A stretch of DNA of 64,000 bases. Origin: Rhodococcus spongiicola. GTDB taxonomy: Bacteria > Actinomycetota > Actinomycetes > Mycobacteriales > Mycobacteriaceae. The notes under the pieces were generated by a model that made no database searches, was not told where the DNA came from, and saw only the letters and a program-made list of their open reading frames with translations. Position numbers and translations under genes: made by a program. Shown here one piece after another: positions 37,886-46,894 of the stretch (position 1 is its first letter; every line of letters starts with the position of its first letter). The DNA lies in contig NZ_RKLN01000003.1 in the NCBI RefSeq assembly GCF_004011835.1, forward strand, positions 372,001-436,000, given 5' to 3'.

Positions 37886-38536
37886 TCAGAACATGAACAC
37901 TCCGCGCGTGGCCAGCCAAAGAATGGGGTTGATCTTCACGCCACCGGGAAGATCGGCCTCGAAGTGCAGGTGCGGGCCCGTCGAGTTGCCACGGCTGCCG
38001 ACGTTGGCGATGCGCTGGCCGGCGAACACACGCTGCCCCACCGAGACGAGGTTGACGTCCTGGTGGCCGTAGGTAGTGACGCTGCCGTCGTCGTGGCGGA
38101 TACGTATCCACAGACCGAAACCCGAGGCTGGACCGGAATCGATGACGGTGCCGCTGGCGGCGGCGAGGATCGGTGCTCCCATCGGTGCCGCGATGTCGAT
38201 CCCCCGGTGGGCGCCACCGTACTGCTGGGAGATCGGGCCGGAAGCCGGACGTGCCGCGCCACCGAGACTTCCGAGGCTGCCAAGACTGCCGAGACTGCCG
38301 AGATCAAATCCCCCATCCGAACCGGTCCTGAGACTCTGCACCGCTCCCGCAAAGCTGTCCAAGGCCGACGCTGCGGTGTCGAGGTATTGCGCCACCTCTC
38401 CCAACCCGATCGGCAAGGCAGGTTGCGCCGACGCGGTCGGACCCGAGACGACTGCCAGCCCCGCCGTCAACCCAGCCGCCGCAAGCACGCCCGCGATCGA
38501 CCGCTGATACCGCGACCGTTGCTTCGTACTACCCAT
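37886..38536 (-). CDS. Secreted M23-family (LytM) peptidase
   Basis: A 216-residue exported zinc endopeptidase that should act on peptidoglycan. Residues 1-38 form a signal peptide (basic RSRYQRSIAG, hydrophobic core, cleavage near SAQP). A low-complexity GSLGSLGSLGSLG linker (about 80-92) follows. The catalytic domain has GAHRGIDIAAP (His110, Asp114), TYGHQD and GPHLHFEADL (His189, His191). All zinc ligands are present. ATG at 38536 with a purine-rich GAGGGGATGTGGGG before it. A long structured leader lies upstream. A weak hairpin (arms 37813-37820 and 37834-37841) may end the transcript. Confidence 0.92.
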   Translation of the reverse strand: MGSTKQRSRYQRSIAGVLAAAGLTAGLAVVSGPTASAQPALPIGLGEVAQYLDTAASALDSFAGAVQSLRTGSDGGFDLGSLGSLGSLGSLGGAARPASGPISQQYGGAHRGIDIAAPMGAPILAAASGTVIDSGPASGFGLWIRIRHDDGSVTTYGHQDVNLVSVGQRVFAGQRIANVGSRGNSTGPHLHFEADLPGGVKINPILWLATRGVFMF

Positions 38537-38640
38537 CCCCACATCCCCTCTCGAACGTCGGATCCCAGTCCTAACTCGATCGGTGGCAGCACAGGACGAC
38601 GAGCTGTATCCGAAGAAGACCTGGCGCAATCTGTTACCGC

Positions 38641-38800
38641 CGCAAGAGAACCGCCTCCCCGGTCGGTACCTGCACCCGCCGGGCGGACCCGATGGGTATC
38701 AAACGCATCGCGCGGGTCGAACTCTCGGTTTATGGCGCCCCCGCGCACCAGTCCTGGCTGTGTCCGTGCGGCGAACCGTAACACCGTCGAGAGCGCTCAG
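38641..38800 (-). promoter_or_regulatory. Candidate c-di-AMP (ydaO-type) riboswitch leader of the M23 peptidase gene
   Basis: The region 38537-38976 has no gene. Read towards the M23 gene, the RNA contains GCGGGGGCGCCAUAA (near 38,742). About 50 bases later come CGGGUCCGCCCG (from 38,691) and ACCGGGGAGGCGG (ending 38,651). These resemble, in order, the conserved GGGGGAnCCA, GGGUCCG and CGGUAGGCGG blocks of ydaO riboswitches, which in actinobacteria precede cell-wall hydrolase genes. The GGGGUGAAUC block is not clear, so the call rests on partial motifs and context. The part beyond 38,800 should hold the M23 and TetR promoters. Confidence 0.45.
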
Positions 38801-38976
38801 CGACCGGTTGGTACTGATTACGCCCACATCGGTACCATTCGCCCGGTTATCCGGCCCTCGTCGGCTTGGCTGTCACCTGTTGCGAGCCGATACCCGCAAC
38901 TCACACGGCCGGACAGCGCTCGTGCCACACGCCGTGGCACTCCTGTGCGGTGGCACATTCCTGTAAGGATGGGGGC

Positions 38977-39672
38977 ATGACGGCGACGGGTGTTGGCCGA
39001 CCGCGACTGTCGACGCGCAGGCGGCCTGGAGCGACCGCACGTGAGGAAATCCTGGACGCGGCGGCCGAACTGTTCACTACACGGGGGTTCACCGGCACCT
39101 CGACGCGGATGATCGCCGACGCCGTAGGCATCCGGCAGGCATCGATGTACCACCACTTCGCCACGAAGGACGACATCCTCGCGACGCTTCTGCTCGGGAC
39201 CGTGGCGGGACCCGTCGAGCGCGCCGAGCAGATCCGGATCAACTGTGAGGACCCGATGGTCCGCATGTACGCCCTCGCGCTGTTCGACGCGAGCCAGCTC
39301 GCGGCGTCGCGCTGGAACCTCGGTGCCCTGTATCTGCTGCCGGAGGTTTCCACCGATCGCTTCGCCGACTTCCGGAGGCTGCGCAACGAACTCATGGTTC
39401 GCTATTCCTCGTTCGCCGTCGACGCCCTGAGGGCGAACGGGGGGAGCGACTGTGGTCCAGGTACTCCCGAGTTACCGTTCCGACTGGTCGAGGCGATGAT
39501 CGGTGCGCGCTCGGACGCGATCAGCCCCCGGGCGTTCGCGCTCACACCGCACACAATCGCTGCCGCCGCCCTGCGCACCCTCGGATGGTCCGGTCCGACC
39601 GAGCCGATTGCGCACAGCGCGGTCGTTCTGCTCGATCAGCTGGCCGAGAGTTGTCCACAGCCCGGCCCGTGA
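38977..39672 (+). CDS. TetR-family transcriptional regulator
   Basis: A 231-residue regulator with an N-terminal HTH (AREEILDAAAELFTTRGFTGTSTRMIADAVGIRQASMYHHFATKDDI, about residues 23-68) and a helical ligand-binding domain without an obvious subfamily signature. ATG at 38977 follows AAGGATGGGGG. It is divergent from the M23 gene and directly upstream of the ESX-type pair in the same direction, so either could be its target. The ligand is unknown. Confidence 0.9.
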   Translation: MTATGVGRPRLSTRRRPGATAREEILDAAAELFTTRGFTGTSTRMIADAVGIRQASMYHHFATKDDILATLLLGTVAGPVERAEQIRINCEDPMVRMYALALFDASQLAASRWNLGALYLLPEVSTDRFADFRRLRNELMVRYSSFAVDALRANGGSDCGPGTPELPFRLVEAMIGARSDAISPRAFALTPHTIAAAALRTLGWSGPTEPIAHSAVVLLDQLAESCPQPGP

Positions 39673-39687
39673 GGTGGGGCGCCCACC
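39673..39687 (+). terminator. Short hairpin after the TetR gene
   Basis: ggtggggcgcccacc starts at the base after the TetR stop and folds as a 6-bp GC stem with a 3-base loop. No T-run follows, so it may be a weak terminator separating the TetR gene from the ESX-type pair. Confidence 0.4.
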
Positions 39688-39711
39688 ACGTATTGGTTAG
39701 AGTGTGCTCAG

Positions 39712-39727
39712 ATTCGGGCACCCGAAT
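39712..39727. promoter_or_regulatory. Perfect 16-base palindrome before the EspC-like gene
   Basis: attcgggcacccgaat (arms ATTCGGG / CCCGAAT, 2-base centre) ends 17 bases upstream of the ATG at 39745. It lies in the 72-base gap between the TetR gene and the ESX-type pair. Its size and symmetry suit a dimeric repressor operator; TetR itself is the nearest candidate. It overlaps the region where a promoter or leader must be. Confidence 0.5.
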
Positions 39728-39744
39728 TCAACTTACTGGGGGTC

Positions 39745-40077
39745 ATGTTGGACGGATTCAGGGCTGCGCCCGATGAGATTCGCGCATACGGCGACATTGC
39801 GGCGGGAGCGGCCGCTCACATCGCCGCGACGGAAGGGCTGGACGTCGCGGCCAACGTCGCGGCACTGGCACCGGTGTTCGGCGTGATCGGCGCCGACTTC
39901 CTCGCGACGTACGCCACGACACAGGCGACCCATGCGGGATCGGTTGCCGCGCTCGCGCACTCGTATGCCGGGACCGGATCGGTCGCGCATGCCATCGCCG
40001 CCGCATACGACTCTGCGGACCGGAACATCAGCACCGTGCTCGGTGCCGCACAAACTGCTCTGGGGGAGAACGCATGA
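39745..40077 (+). CDS. EspC-like type VII secretion substrate
   Basis: A 110-residue, Ala-rich, all-helical protein without a signal peptide. Two helical stretches (about 8-30 and 50-75) resemble the ESX/EspC (DUF2580-like) group, and the C-terminal part has YDSAD at residues 88-92, the YxxxD/E export signal of type VII secretion. ATG at 39745 with CTGGGGG upstream. It overlaps the next gene by four bases (ATGA), so the two are translated together, as expected for a secreted heterodimer. No ESX core gene is in this window. Confidence 0.75.
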   Translation: MLDGFRAAPDEIRAYGDIAAGAAAHIAATEGLDVAANVAALAPVFGVIGADFLATYATTQATHAGSVAALAHSYAGTGSVAHAIAAAYDSADRNISTVLGAAQTALGENA

Positions 40078-41333
40078 CGATGCCGGACGCGAATTCGCCA
40101 GAGGGCGACCAGCCGACGGTGCTGGATTTGCTGCAGGGTTCGCCTGTCGGACCGATCCTGGACATGCCGGTCCCCCGTACCCCGATGGAGGCGCTGGAGG
40201 CGTCGCCACTCGGGCCCCTGCTGGACACGCCGTTCACCGACATCGCGGCGAATGCGCTGCCACCGCTTCCGACGCTGCCACCGCTTCCGACGTTGCCACC
40301 GCTACCACCGCTGCCCGGAATCGAGCAGTTGCTGGAGCCAATCTCCAACCTCGCGGGTGCGTTCGGTACCGGCGCGATCGGAGGTGTCGATCCGACAGCC
40401 TTCTTGCAGCAGTCGTCCTCGATCATCGACACTGCCCTGTCGATGGGTATCTCCGGGTTGCGGGCCCTCGACAGCGCCTGGGACGGCCCCGCCGCTCTCG
40501 CTGCGCAGACGCAGGGACAGCAGACCCAGGCTGCCGGCGAGGAACTGAGCCGACGCGGCAACGAGATCGCTGCGGTCACCCAGGAAGCGGTGAGCACCGT
40601 GTCCCGCGGCAACGCCGAACTCGTGGCCGTCGTCGAATCGTTCGTCGCGACGGTCGTCGCCGCCGGACCGGTGGTGCTGACGCCTCCCGGTCAGACGATG
40701 ATCATCGCCGCCGCCGCGGACCACTTGCAGCGCGCCCTGTCCGTGGTGGCGAAAACCAGGGCGGAACTCGCCCAGCACCAGGCCGCAATGGCCGCGCTGG
40801 GTACGCCGATACCGGTGCCCGCCGCACCGACCCCGGCGCCAGGACTGGCGAACAGCGGAGGCCCGTCACCGATCGCGATTGCAGCCTCCCTACTCGAGTC
40901 CGTGGGCACGACCCGTGCAGATGGCACGCCCGCACAGACCGTTGCGGCCGGTTTCACTGCAGCCGCCGGCGGAGATCTGTCGGCGTCGCTGACTGCGAAC
41001 TCCGGCACCGGACTCACGGCGGGCTCCGCCGAGCGCGGCGCCTCGGCTGCCCAATTGTCGGCAGGAGCCCCCGCAGCGGGGACGCCGACCCGACCGGTCA
41101 CGGCCACAACGGGACCGGGCATACCGAGCACCGTGCCAGGCGCTCCGGCCAACGCCGGGATGATGCCACCGGCCGCTCGACACGGCTACGACGACTCCGT
41201 CGATCGCAGCGGTGCGAAGGTGCTGCTGGACACCGGACCGAGCCACGAAGTCGTCGGCGACCTGCCGCTCGTGGCTCCCGCCGTAATCGGGGACATCGGT
41301 CCGGACGATATCGACTTCGACAACCTGCGCTGA
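40074..41333 (+). CDS. WXG-containing ESX-associated protein with proline-rich repeat
   Basis: A 419-residue protein in four parts. An N-terminal segment has repeated LLxxSPxGPxLD motifs. A Pro/Leu repeat PPLPTLPPLPTLPPLPPLPG spans about 63-82. A helical domain has a WXG turn, LDSAWDGPAA (Trp136), flanked by long Ala/Gln-rich helices. Residues 260-419 are low-complexity Ala/Gly/Pro/Thr, ending in the acidic DIGPDDIDFDNLR. It overlaps the EspC-like gene and is probably its partner. No toxin domain is recognisable. Function unknown; a PPE-like or scaffold role is inferred. Confidence 0.65.
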   Translation: MTMPDANSPEGDQPTVLDLLQGSPVGPILDMPVPRTPMEALEASPLGPLLDTPFTDIAANALPPLPTLPPLPTLPPLPPLPGIEQLLEPISNLAGAFGTGAIGGVDPTAFLQQSSSIIDTALSMGISGLRALDSAWDGPAALAAQTQGQQTQAAGEELSRRGNEIAAVTQEAVSTVSRGNAELVAVVESFVATVVAAGPVVLTPPGQTMIIAAAADHLQRALSVVAKTRAELAQHQAAMAALGTPIPVPAAPTPAPGLANSGGPSPIAIAASLLESVGTTRADGTPAQTVAAGFTAAAGGDLSASLTANSGTGLTAGSAERGASAAQLSAGAPAAGTPTRPVTATTGPGIPSTVPGAPANAGMMPPAARHGYDDSVDRSGAKVLLDTGPSHEVVGDLPLVAPAVIGDIGPDDIDFDNLR

Positions 41334-41384
41334 GGGCATCTCGGATGTCCGCACCGACTGGGGTGCCTCACACCTGAACGATTC

Positions 41385-43988
41385 TCACACCTGAACGAGT
41401 TTCGCAAGTTCGCTTCGGTGGCTGAGCGAGAGCTTCTCGCATGCGCGGTAGATGTGTCCCTCGACCGTTCGCACCGACAGAACCAGCCGGCGAGCGATGT
41501 CCTTGTTCGACAGCCCTCGGCCCACCAGCACAGCGATCTCGCGTTCACGATCGGTCAACGGAAGCGGGCGGGCGGCCTTCGCGAGAGCCGGTGTGGTGGC
41601 ACCATCACAGCGGGAGGCGAGCCAATGCGCCCTCGCTGCCGCGGTGAGTTCGCCCCGCCGATCGTTCGACCGCGAGTACGCGGTTGCCGCCTGCGCATAG
41701 GTGTCGGCGGCCGCGATGAGCGCTCCGACCCGTTCGAACTCGGCCGCCAGCCCGTCCAGGACCGGGCCGTCTGCCTTCATCAGGGCCCGCGCCCGTGCGC
41801 TCGCAACTTTTGCGAACGGGCCGTCGACGAGTGACTCGAGGTCGCGGAGCCGTTCGGTGGTCGAGTAGTCACCGAACGTCGTCGCGACGTCGAGCGCGAT
41901 GGCTTCGACCGCGAACTGACCGGACGCCGCCGCCAGCTCGGCGCCTCGCCGCGCCGCCTGCGCCGCCGCGGACACCTCCCCGGAAGCTCCCACCACCCAG
42001 GCACGAGCGATATCGATGAGGGGATCGAAAAACGCCAGTTCTGGTCCCGAATGCCGTTCCGCAATCGCCAGGGCGGTAGCGGCATCATCGGGCCGGCCCT
42101 GCGCGGCTCGCACCTGGCACAGACTGACGGCTGCGAGCAGCACCCACTCCGACCGTGTCTCGCGGTCGAGGACGGCCAACGCCTCCGTCAGGTGTGCGGC
42201 AGCGTCGTTGAGGCGGCCACCCATCAACTCCACGATTCCGGAGGCCACGTCGGCCAGCGCCGCGCTGTTGGGTTGGCCGGCCGCGAGGTCGCGGTAGCGG
42301 GCCGCGGTGGCCTGCGCTGCGGAGAGCCGTCCGACGACCGTGAGGGCCTGCACCTCGAAGTATCCGATGTGGAAGCGCAGCAGGCCGTCGCCGTGCGAGA
42401 TCGCTTCCCAAGCCGAGGCGGCGAGCGCGCCTACCTCGAAGCCTCGCCCGGACACGGTGAGCGCGGCGACACCGGCGAAAACGGCACTCGAACGGGCCCA
42501 CGGGTGCGCCTCGGGAGCGGCGCCGACCTCCCGCGCGAGAGCGATCGCCCCGTCAAGGCGGCGGTCGTACAGGTGCAGGACAGCGTCGAGCGCAACCACC
42601 GACACTCGAAGCACCGGATCGGTGATCCGCCCGCGCTCGCGTTCGAACAGCGCGACGGCGTCGCGGGGGCGCCCCGCCTCGAGATAGAGGTTGGCCACTC
42701 GCGTCAGCAACCACCGTGCCACGTCGTACTCGCACAGGTCATTCGGGTCGACCGCGGCGAACACCGCCTCGGCCTCGACGCCCATCCCCTGCCACATCAG
42801 GGCCCGCCCCAGCGCGAACGACGCGTCGAACCCGGCACCGAGCCGTACCGCGGCAGCCGCCAAGCGGGCACCCTGCTCGAGGCTGCACATCGCAATGGCG
42901 TCCTCGGCGCCCCGGACCAACAGGTCGCAGTCGGGTTCGACGCCCGATTCCATCGCCAACTCGGCGATCCGCATCGAAGTCACGACACCGGGGTCGGGCG
43001 ACACCCGCAGCACCTCGACGAGGCGCCGCTTGATGCGTTGCGAGGCGAGCAACCCGGTACGGTCGCGGATCACCTCGCCGAACAGCGGGTGCGCGAGCCG
43101 CACGACGTGGGAGTGACCCACGTCGCGCACCCTCACGAGGTCCATCCGCTCGGCCTCCTCGATGGACCGCCGACTGACCAGCTCGCTGAGTACCTCCAGC
43201 TCGAGTGGCTCACAGAAGGCGAGATAGTCGACGACGTCGAGCGCATCTTGCGGGGTGCGCGCGAAACGCGACTCGAGCAGCGACGCGAGTGCCGGAGAGA
43301 TACCCGGTCGGCCCCGCAGCTGCCACACCCCACCGGACTTGCGGAGCGTCCCACCATCGAGGGCGCTTTCGACGAGATGACGCAGGAAAAGCGGATTTCC
43401 CTCCGACTCCTCCCAGATCGCGTCGGCGCTGAACCGTTCGACCGGTGCCCCGAGCACGGCGGCCAGCTCTTCGTCCATCTCCTCGCGCGTGAACGGCTGC
43501 ACGACGAACGGTGTGAGCAGGCCGTCCTTCCAGAGCGCCTCGATGGCCCCCGGCACGGCTGCTCCGCTGCGGACCGTCACCACCAGCCGCGCATCGCGGC
43601 CGACCGCCAACTGGTGGACCAGCCCCGCGGAGAACTCGTCAAGCAGGTGGGCATCGTCGACCCCGACGATGCCCACCCCGCCGTCTGGAGCGAGGCCGTC
43701 GTCGGCGAGCACATCTCGCACCGCGCGGAGCGCGACGACGGGGTCACGTGACGTCGTCCGCGCGAGGTGCGGCGCAAAGGCACCGAGGGGAATGTTCTGC
43801 GTCGATTCGGTTCCGACTATCCAGCGCGCGTCACCGGTCAACGAGCCGACCAATTCGCGAGCCATGGTCGTCTTCCCGACTCCTGCGGAACCAACCAGGA
43901 CCACCCCGCAGGACTTGCCGTCGCGGAGCAGTTCCTCTGCGTCCCGGAAAGCGGCTCTGCGATCCAGGACGGGCCAGAGACCGACCAT
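41385..43988 (-). CDS. Large LuxR-family ATP-binding transcriptional activator (LAL-like)
   Basis: An 867-residue regulator. The N-terminal NTPase has Walker A LVGSAGVGKTT (about 31-41) and Walker B VGIVGVDDAHLLDEF. A long TPR-like helical middle with Ala-rich pairs follows. The C-terminal LuxR HTH reads LTDREREIAVLVGRGLSNKDIARRL, then SVRTVEGHIYRACEKL. This is the STAND/LAL type, which senses a ligand or protein partner and activates promoters. It is convergent with the ESX-type pair (51-base gap), so co-regulation is possible but not shown. ATG at 43988. Confidence 0.9.
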   Translation of the reverse strand: MVGLWPVLDRRAAFRDAEELLRDGKSCGVVLVGSAGVGKTTMARELVGSLTGDARWIVGTESTQNIPLGAFAPHLARTTSRDPVVALRAVRDVLADDGLAPDGGVGIVGVDDAHLLDEFSAGLVHQLAVGRDARLVVTVRSGAAVPGAIEALWKDGLLTPFVVQPFTREEMDEELAAVLGAPVERFSADAIWEESEGNPLFLRHLVESALDGGTLRKSGGVWQLRGRPGISPALASLLESRFARTPQDALDVVDYLAFCEPLELEVLSELVSRRSIEEAERMDLVRVRDVGHSHVVRLAHPLFGEVIRDRTGLLASQRIKRRLVEVLRVSPDPGVVTSMRIAELAMESGVEPDCDLLVRGAEDAIAMCSLEQGARLAAAAVRLGAGFDASFALGRALMWQGMGVEAEAVFAAVDPNDLCEYDVARWLLTRVANLYLEAGRPRDAVALFERERGRITDPVLRVSVVALDAVLHLYDRRLDGAIALAREVGAAPEAHPWARSSAVFAGVAALTVSGRGFEVGALAASAWEAISHGDGLLRFHIGYFEVQALTVVGRLSAAQATAARYRDLAAGQPNSAALADVASGIVELMGGRLNDAAAHLTEALAVLDRETRSEWVLLAAVSLCQVRAAQGRPDDAATALAIAERHSGPELAFFDPLIDIARAWVVGASGEVSAAAQAARRGAELAAASGQFAVEAIALDVATTFGDYSTTERLRDLESLVDGPFAKVASARARALMKADGPVLDGLAAEFERVGALIAAADTYAQAATAYSRSNDRRGELTAAARAHWLASRCDGATTPALAKAARPLPLTDREREIAVLVGRGLSNKDIARRLVLSVRTVEGHIYRACEKLSLSHRSELAKLVQV

Positions 43989-44073
43989 GCTTCGAACGAT
44001 AATCCTCTGTGGCGACAGTGCGTAGTGATCGACCGAACACGCAACCAGGGAGTTACCGCACGGTCAGTCCGTG

Positions 44074-44721
44074 TCAGTCCGCGAGCGAGGCCACTTCCTG
44101 ATCCGTGAGCGTGGTCTGCGGGGTACGTCCGGCGTCACGAATCAGTGCCACAGCCCGGTACAGCGGACGTTCCTCCAAGCCCGCTCCGCGAGCCTCGGCT
44201 CGCAACTGCTCGATCAGCACCGACGCGGCCGCGGCGGCGGGGACAAGCTCACTGGCCGAGAGTGCGTCGGCGAGCTTGCGTAACCCCAGCACGTCGAGTT
44301 CGCGTCCTCCGCCGGCGGCATACAACGCGAGCGGCACGGTCTGAGTGGCTCGACCGTCGCCCAGCCGGATCGCTACCTGACTGATTCGCGTCGACCGCAC
44401 AACGAACTCGACTGTCACCGCACGCGACAGCTGCACACGACGGTGACGCAGACCGTTGGAGGCATGAAGCACGGTTCCGTCCAACCAGATCCGACGGCGT
44501 GTTGCCAGCCATGCCGACACCGAGGTGGGCAGGGCAATCACCAGACCGACCGCGAGAGCGACCGGTACCCCAGCGAAGGCCGCGACGACACCGCCCACCA
44601 CGAGGCCGATCAGGATCGCGACCACCGCGACCCGCCGCATGCGCGGGACGAGCATCGACGCCGGGATGAGGTCGAGGGAGTACTCTTCCCGGTCCCGGCC
44701 CCCGGCATCCGAACCCGGCAA
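44074..44721 (-). CDS. Membrane protein downstream of hisS
   Basis: A protein of about 215 residues with two close hydrophobic segments (VAVVAILIGLVVGGVVAAFAG and ALAVGLVIALPTSVSAWLA). A soluble region follows (RRRIWLDGTVLHASNGLRHRRVQL) that looks like a PH-like/DUF-type beta domain, then an Ala-rich C-terminal helix region. The start is uncertain: a TTG at 44721 directly after the hisS stop gives MPGSDAGGRDREEYSLDLIPAS; an ATG near residue 26 is the alternative. Position suggests co-transcription with hisS. Function unknown. Confidence 0.6.
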   Translation of the reverse strand: MPGSDAGGRDREEYSLDLIPASMLVPRMRRVAVVAILIGLVVGGVVAAFAGVPVALAVGLVIALPTSVSAWLATRRRIWLDGTVLHASNGLRHRRVQLSRAVTVEFVVRSTRISQVAIRLGDGRATQTVPLALYAAGGGRELDVLGLRKLADALSASELVPAAAAASVLIEQLRAEARGAGLEERPLYRAVALIRDAGRTPQTTLTDQEVASLAD

Positions 44722-44722
44722 G

Positions 44723-46003
44723 TCAGGCCCCGCCAAGGAGTAGCCCTGTTTGCGCGACGACGTCCTCCAACGGCACCGAGACCTGCTCACCGGTCCCGAG
44801 GTTCTTCACGCCGATGGTGCCGGCCTCGAGATCCTGGTCGCCGAGCACGAGCGCGAAGCGTGCACCCGAGCGATCGGCGGCCTTCATCGAGCCTTTGATG
44901 CCCCGGGCGCCGTAGACCATGTCGACCCGGATCCCCGCTGTCCGCAACTCCTGCGCGATCGTCACCATCCGTGCCTTGGCGGCATCACCGAGCGGAACGC
45001 CGAACACCTCACAACGCGCAGGGTTTCCCGCGGACTTGCCTTCAGCCGCGAGGGCCAGGACCGTCCGGTCCACGCCGAGACCGAACCCGATGCCCGACAG
45101 TGGCTGGCCACCCAGATCGGCCATCAGGCCGTCGTATCGTCCGCCCCCGCCGATACCGGACTGCGCGCCCAGGCCGTCGTGCACGAACTCGAACGTCGTC
45201 TTGGTGTAGTAATCCAGACCTCGGACCATACGCGGGTTGATCACGTAGGGGACCCCGAGCGCATCGAGGTGCGCCAGCACTTGATCGAAGTGTGCCTTCG
45301 CGCTGTCCGACAGGTAGTCGAGCATCAGCGGCGCGTCCGCCGTCATCTCGCGGACGTCCTTGCGCTTGTCGTCGAGCACGCGCAGCGGATTGATCTCGGC
45401 GCGGCGACGAGTCACCTCGTCGAGATCGAGCCCGAACAAGAACTCCTGCAGTCGTTCCCGGTACTGGGGACGGCACGTGTCGTCACCGAGTGAGGTGATC
45501 TCGAGACGGAACCCGTCGAGCCCGAGCCCGCGGAATCCGGCGTCGGCGATCGCTATCACCTCGGCGTCGAGTGCCGGATCGTCGACACCGATTGCCTCCA
45601 CACCGACCTGCTGCAGCTGCCGGTAGCGGCCCGCCTGGGGACGCTCGTACCGGAAGAACGGGCCGGCGTAGCTCAACTTCACCGGTAGCTGGCCGCGGTC
45701 GAGGCCGTGCTCGATCACGGCCCGCATTACGCCCGCAGTGCCCTCGGGACGGAGCGTCACCGAGCGGTCGCCGCGGTCTGCGAACGAGTACATCTCTTTC
45801 GAGACGACGTCGGTCGACTCACCGACACCGCGCGCGAAGAGGCCCGTGTCCTCGAAGATCGGTAGCTCGATGTGCCCGTATCCGGCCAGTGCGGCAGCGC
45901 GGATCAGCCCGTCGCGGACCGCGACGAACTCCGCAGACTGCGGCGGCACGTAGTCGGGAATGCCCTTCGGGGCCGAGAAGGTGCTGACGCCTGGCTTACT
46001 CAC
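44723..46003 (-). CDS. hisS: Histidyl-tRNA synthetase
   Basis: Charges tRNA-His. The 426-residue class IIa enzyme shows [18 protein letters not shown], motif 2 [21 protein letters not shown], the histidine-specific [31 protein letters not shown], motif 3 [15 protein letters not shown] and a C-terminal anticodon-binding domain ([21 protein letters not shown]). It follows the metallo-hydrolase gene by 17 bases, the order seen in mycobacteria. Confidence 0.97.
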   Translation of the reverse strand: MSKPGVSTFSAPKGIPDYVPPQSAEFVAVRDGLIRAAALAGYGHIELPIFEDTGLFARGVGESTDVVSKEMYSFADRGDRSVTLRPEGTAGVMRAVIEHGLDRGQLPVKLSYAGPFFRYERPQAGRYRQLQQVGVEAIGVDDPALDAEVIAIADAGFRGLGLDGFRLEITSLGDDTCRPQYRERLQEFLFGLDLDEVTRRRAEINPLRVLDDKRKDVREMTADAPLMLDYLSDSAKAHFDQVLAHLDALGVPYVINPRMVRGLDYYTKTTFEFVHDGLGAQSGIGGGGRYDGLMADLGGQPLSGIGFGLGVDRTVLALAAEGKSAGNPARCEVFGVPLGDAAKARMVTIAQELRTAGIRVDMVYGARGIKGSMKAADRSGARFALVLGDQDLEAGTIGVKNLGTGEQVSVPLEDVVAQTGLLLGGA

Positions 46004-46020
46004 TGGCTCAGTTTTCCTTA

Positions 46021-46698
46021 CTAGGAGGCGGTCAGTCCAACGAGGAACGGATTGGTGGCGCGCTCTTGGCCGATCGAACTCGCACCGCCGTGCCCGGGCA
46101 GGATCGCGGTCGTGTCGTCGAGGACGAGGAGCTTCCGCGCGATCGACCGCAGCAACTGCTCGTGGTTGCCACCGGGCAGGTCGCTACGGCCGATCGACCC
46201 CTGGAACAAGGTGTCGCCGGTGAGCGCGATCTGCAACGGACCGTCCTCGGTGGCGATCTCGGTTCGCAGCACCACGGAACCCTGCGTGTGACCCGGCGTG
46301 TGGTCGACGACGAAATCGATACCGGCCGTGGAGAACTCGGTGCTGTCACCCAGATCGATCACCTCGGCCGGCTCACGGAACTCGATCCCGGCAATGAACT
46401 GGTTCATCGTCGGACCGATGCCACGACCGGGGTCGGTGAGCATGTAGCGGTCCTCGGGGTGAATGTATGCCGGGATCCCGTAGCGCTCACACACCGGCGA
46501 CACCGACCACGTGTGATCCAGGTGACCGTGCGTGAGCAGGACTGCCTTGGGTTCGAGGTCCGACTGGGACAGGAACTGCGCCAACGGCTCGACAGCGTCC
46601 TGCCCCGGGTCGACGACGACGCACTCCTTCGCGTCGTCGTGCGCGAGGATGTAGCAGTTGGTCTGGAACATTCCGGCCGGGAATCCGGTGACGAGCAC
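46021..46698 (-). CDS. Glyoxalase-II-like metallo-beta-lactamase-fold hydrolase
   Basis: A 225-residue hydrolase with the zinc motif THGHLDH at residues 56-62, [26 protein letters not shown] and the final histidine in [11 protein letters not shown]. These are the ligands of hydroxyacylglutathione-hydrolase-like enzymes; in a mycothiol-using organism the true substrate would not be glutathione. The GTG at 46698 has AGGAG nine bases upstream; the frame extends upstream without conservation. Upstream of hisS in the same direction; divergent from the cyclophilin pair. Confidence 0.9.
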   Translation of the reverse strand: MLVTGFPAGMFQTNCYILAHDDAKECVVVDPGQDAVEPLAQFLSQSDLEPKAVLLTHGHLDHTWSVSPVCERYGIPAYIHPEDRYMLTDPGRGIGPTMNQFIAGIEFREPAEVIDLGDSTEFSTAGIDFVVDHTPGHTQGSVVLRTEIATEDGPLQIALTGDTLFQGSIGRSDLPGGNHEQLLRSIARKLLVLDDTTAILPGHGGASSIGQERATNPFLVGLTAS

Positions 46699-46894
46699 GT
46701 TGTCAGCTCCTAGGGTACGGGTCGATCTCGGGACCGAAACGAATCGAATACAGCCTAGGCGTTCGCCCCTGAAGCATCTTCTCAGGTTGGAGTGGCAGAC
46801 TTTGTCGGGCTCACGGACAGTGGCGGACGCCACGCGTCCGATTACGCGAGATCACGGAAACAAACCGAACCAGACGTACGGGAGGACGACTGCA

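Noticed and set aside
38583-38966. Small frames in the M23-TetR gap
   Set aside because: They overlap the candidate riboswitch on the other strand, lack good ribosome-binding sites and look like random high-GC frames.
37664-38980. A 438-codon plus-strand frame over the M23 gene and its leader
   Set aside because: It runs antisense through a clear M23 peptidase and a structured leader, and shows no conserved domain. Its first 70 codons, outside M23, are also unrecognisable.
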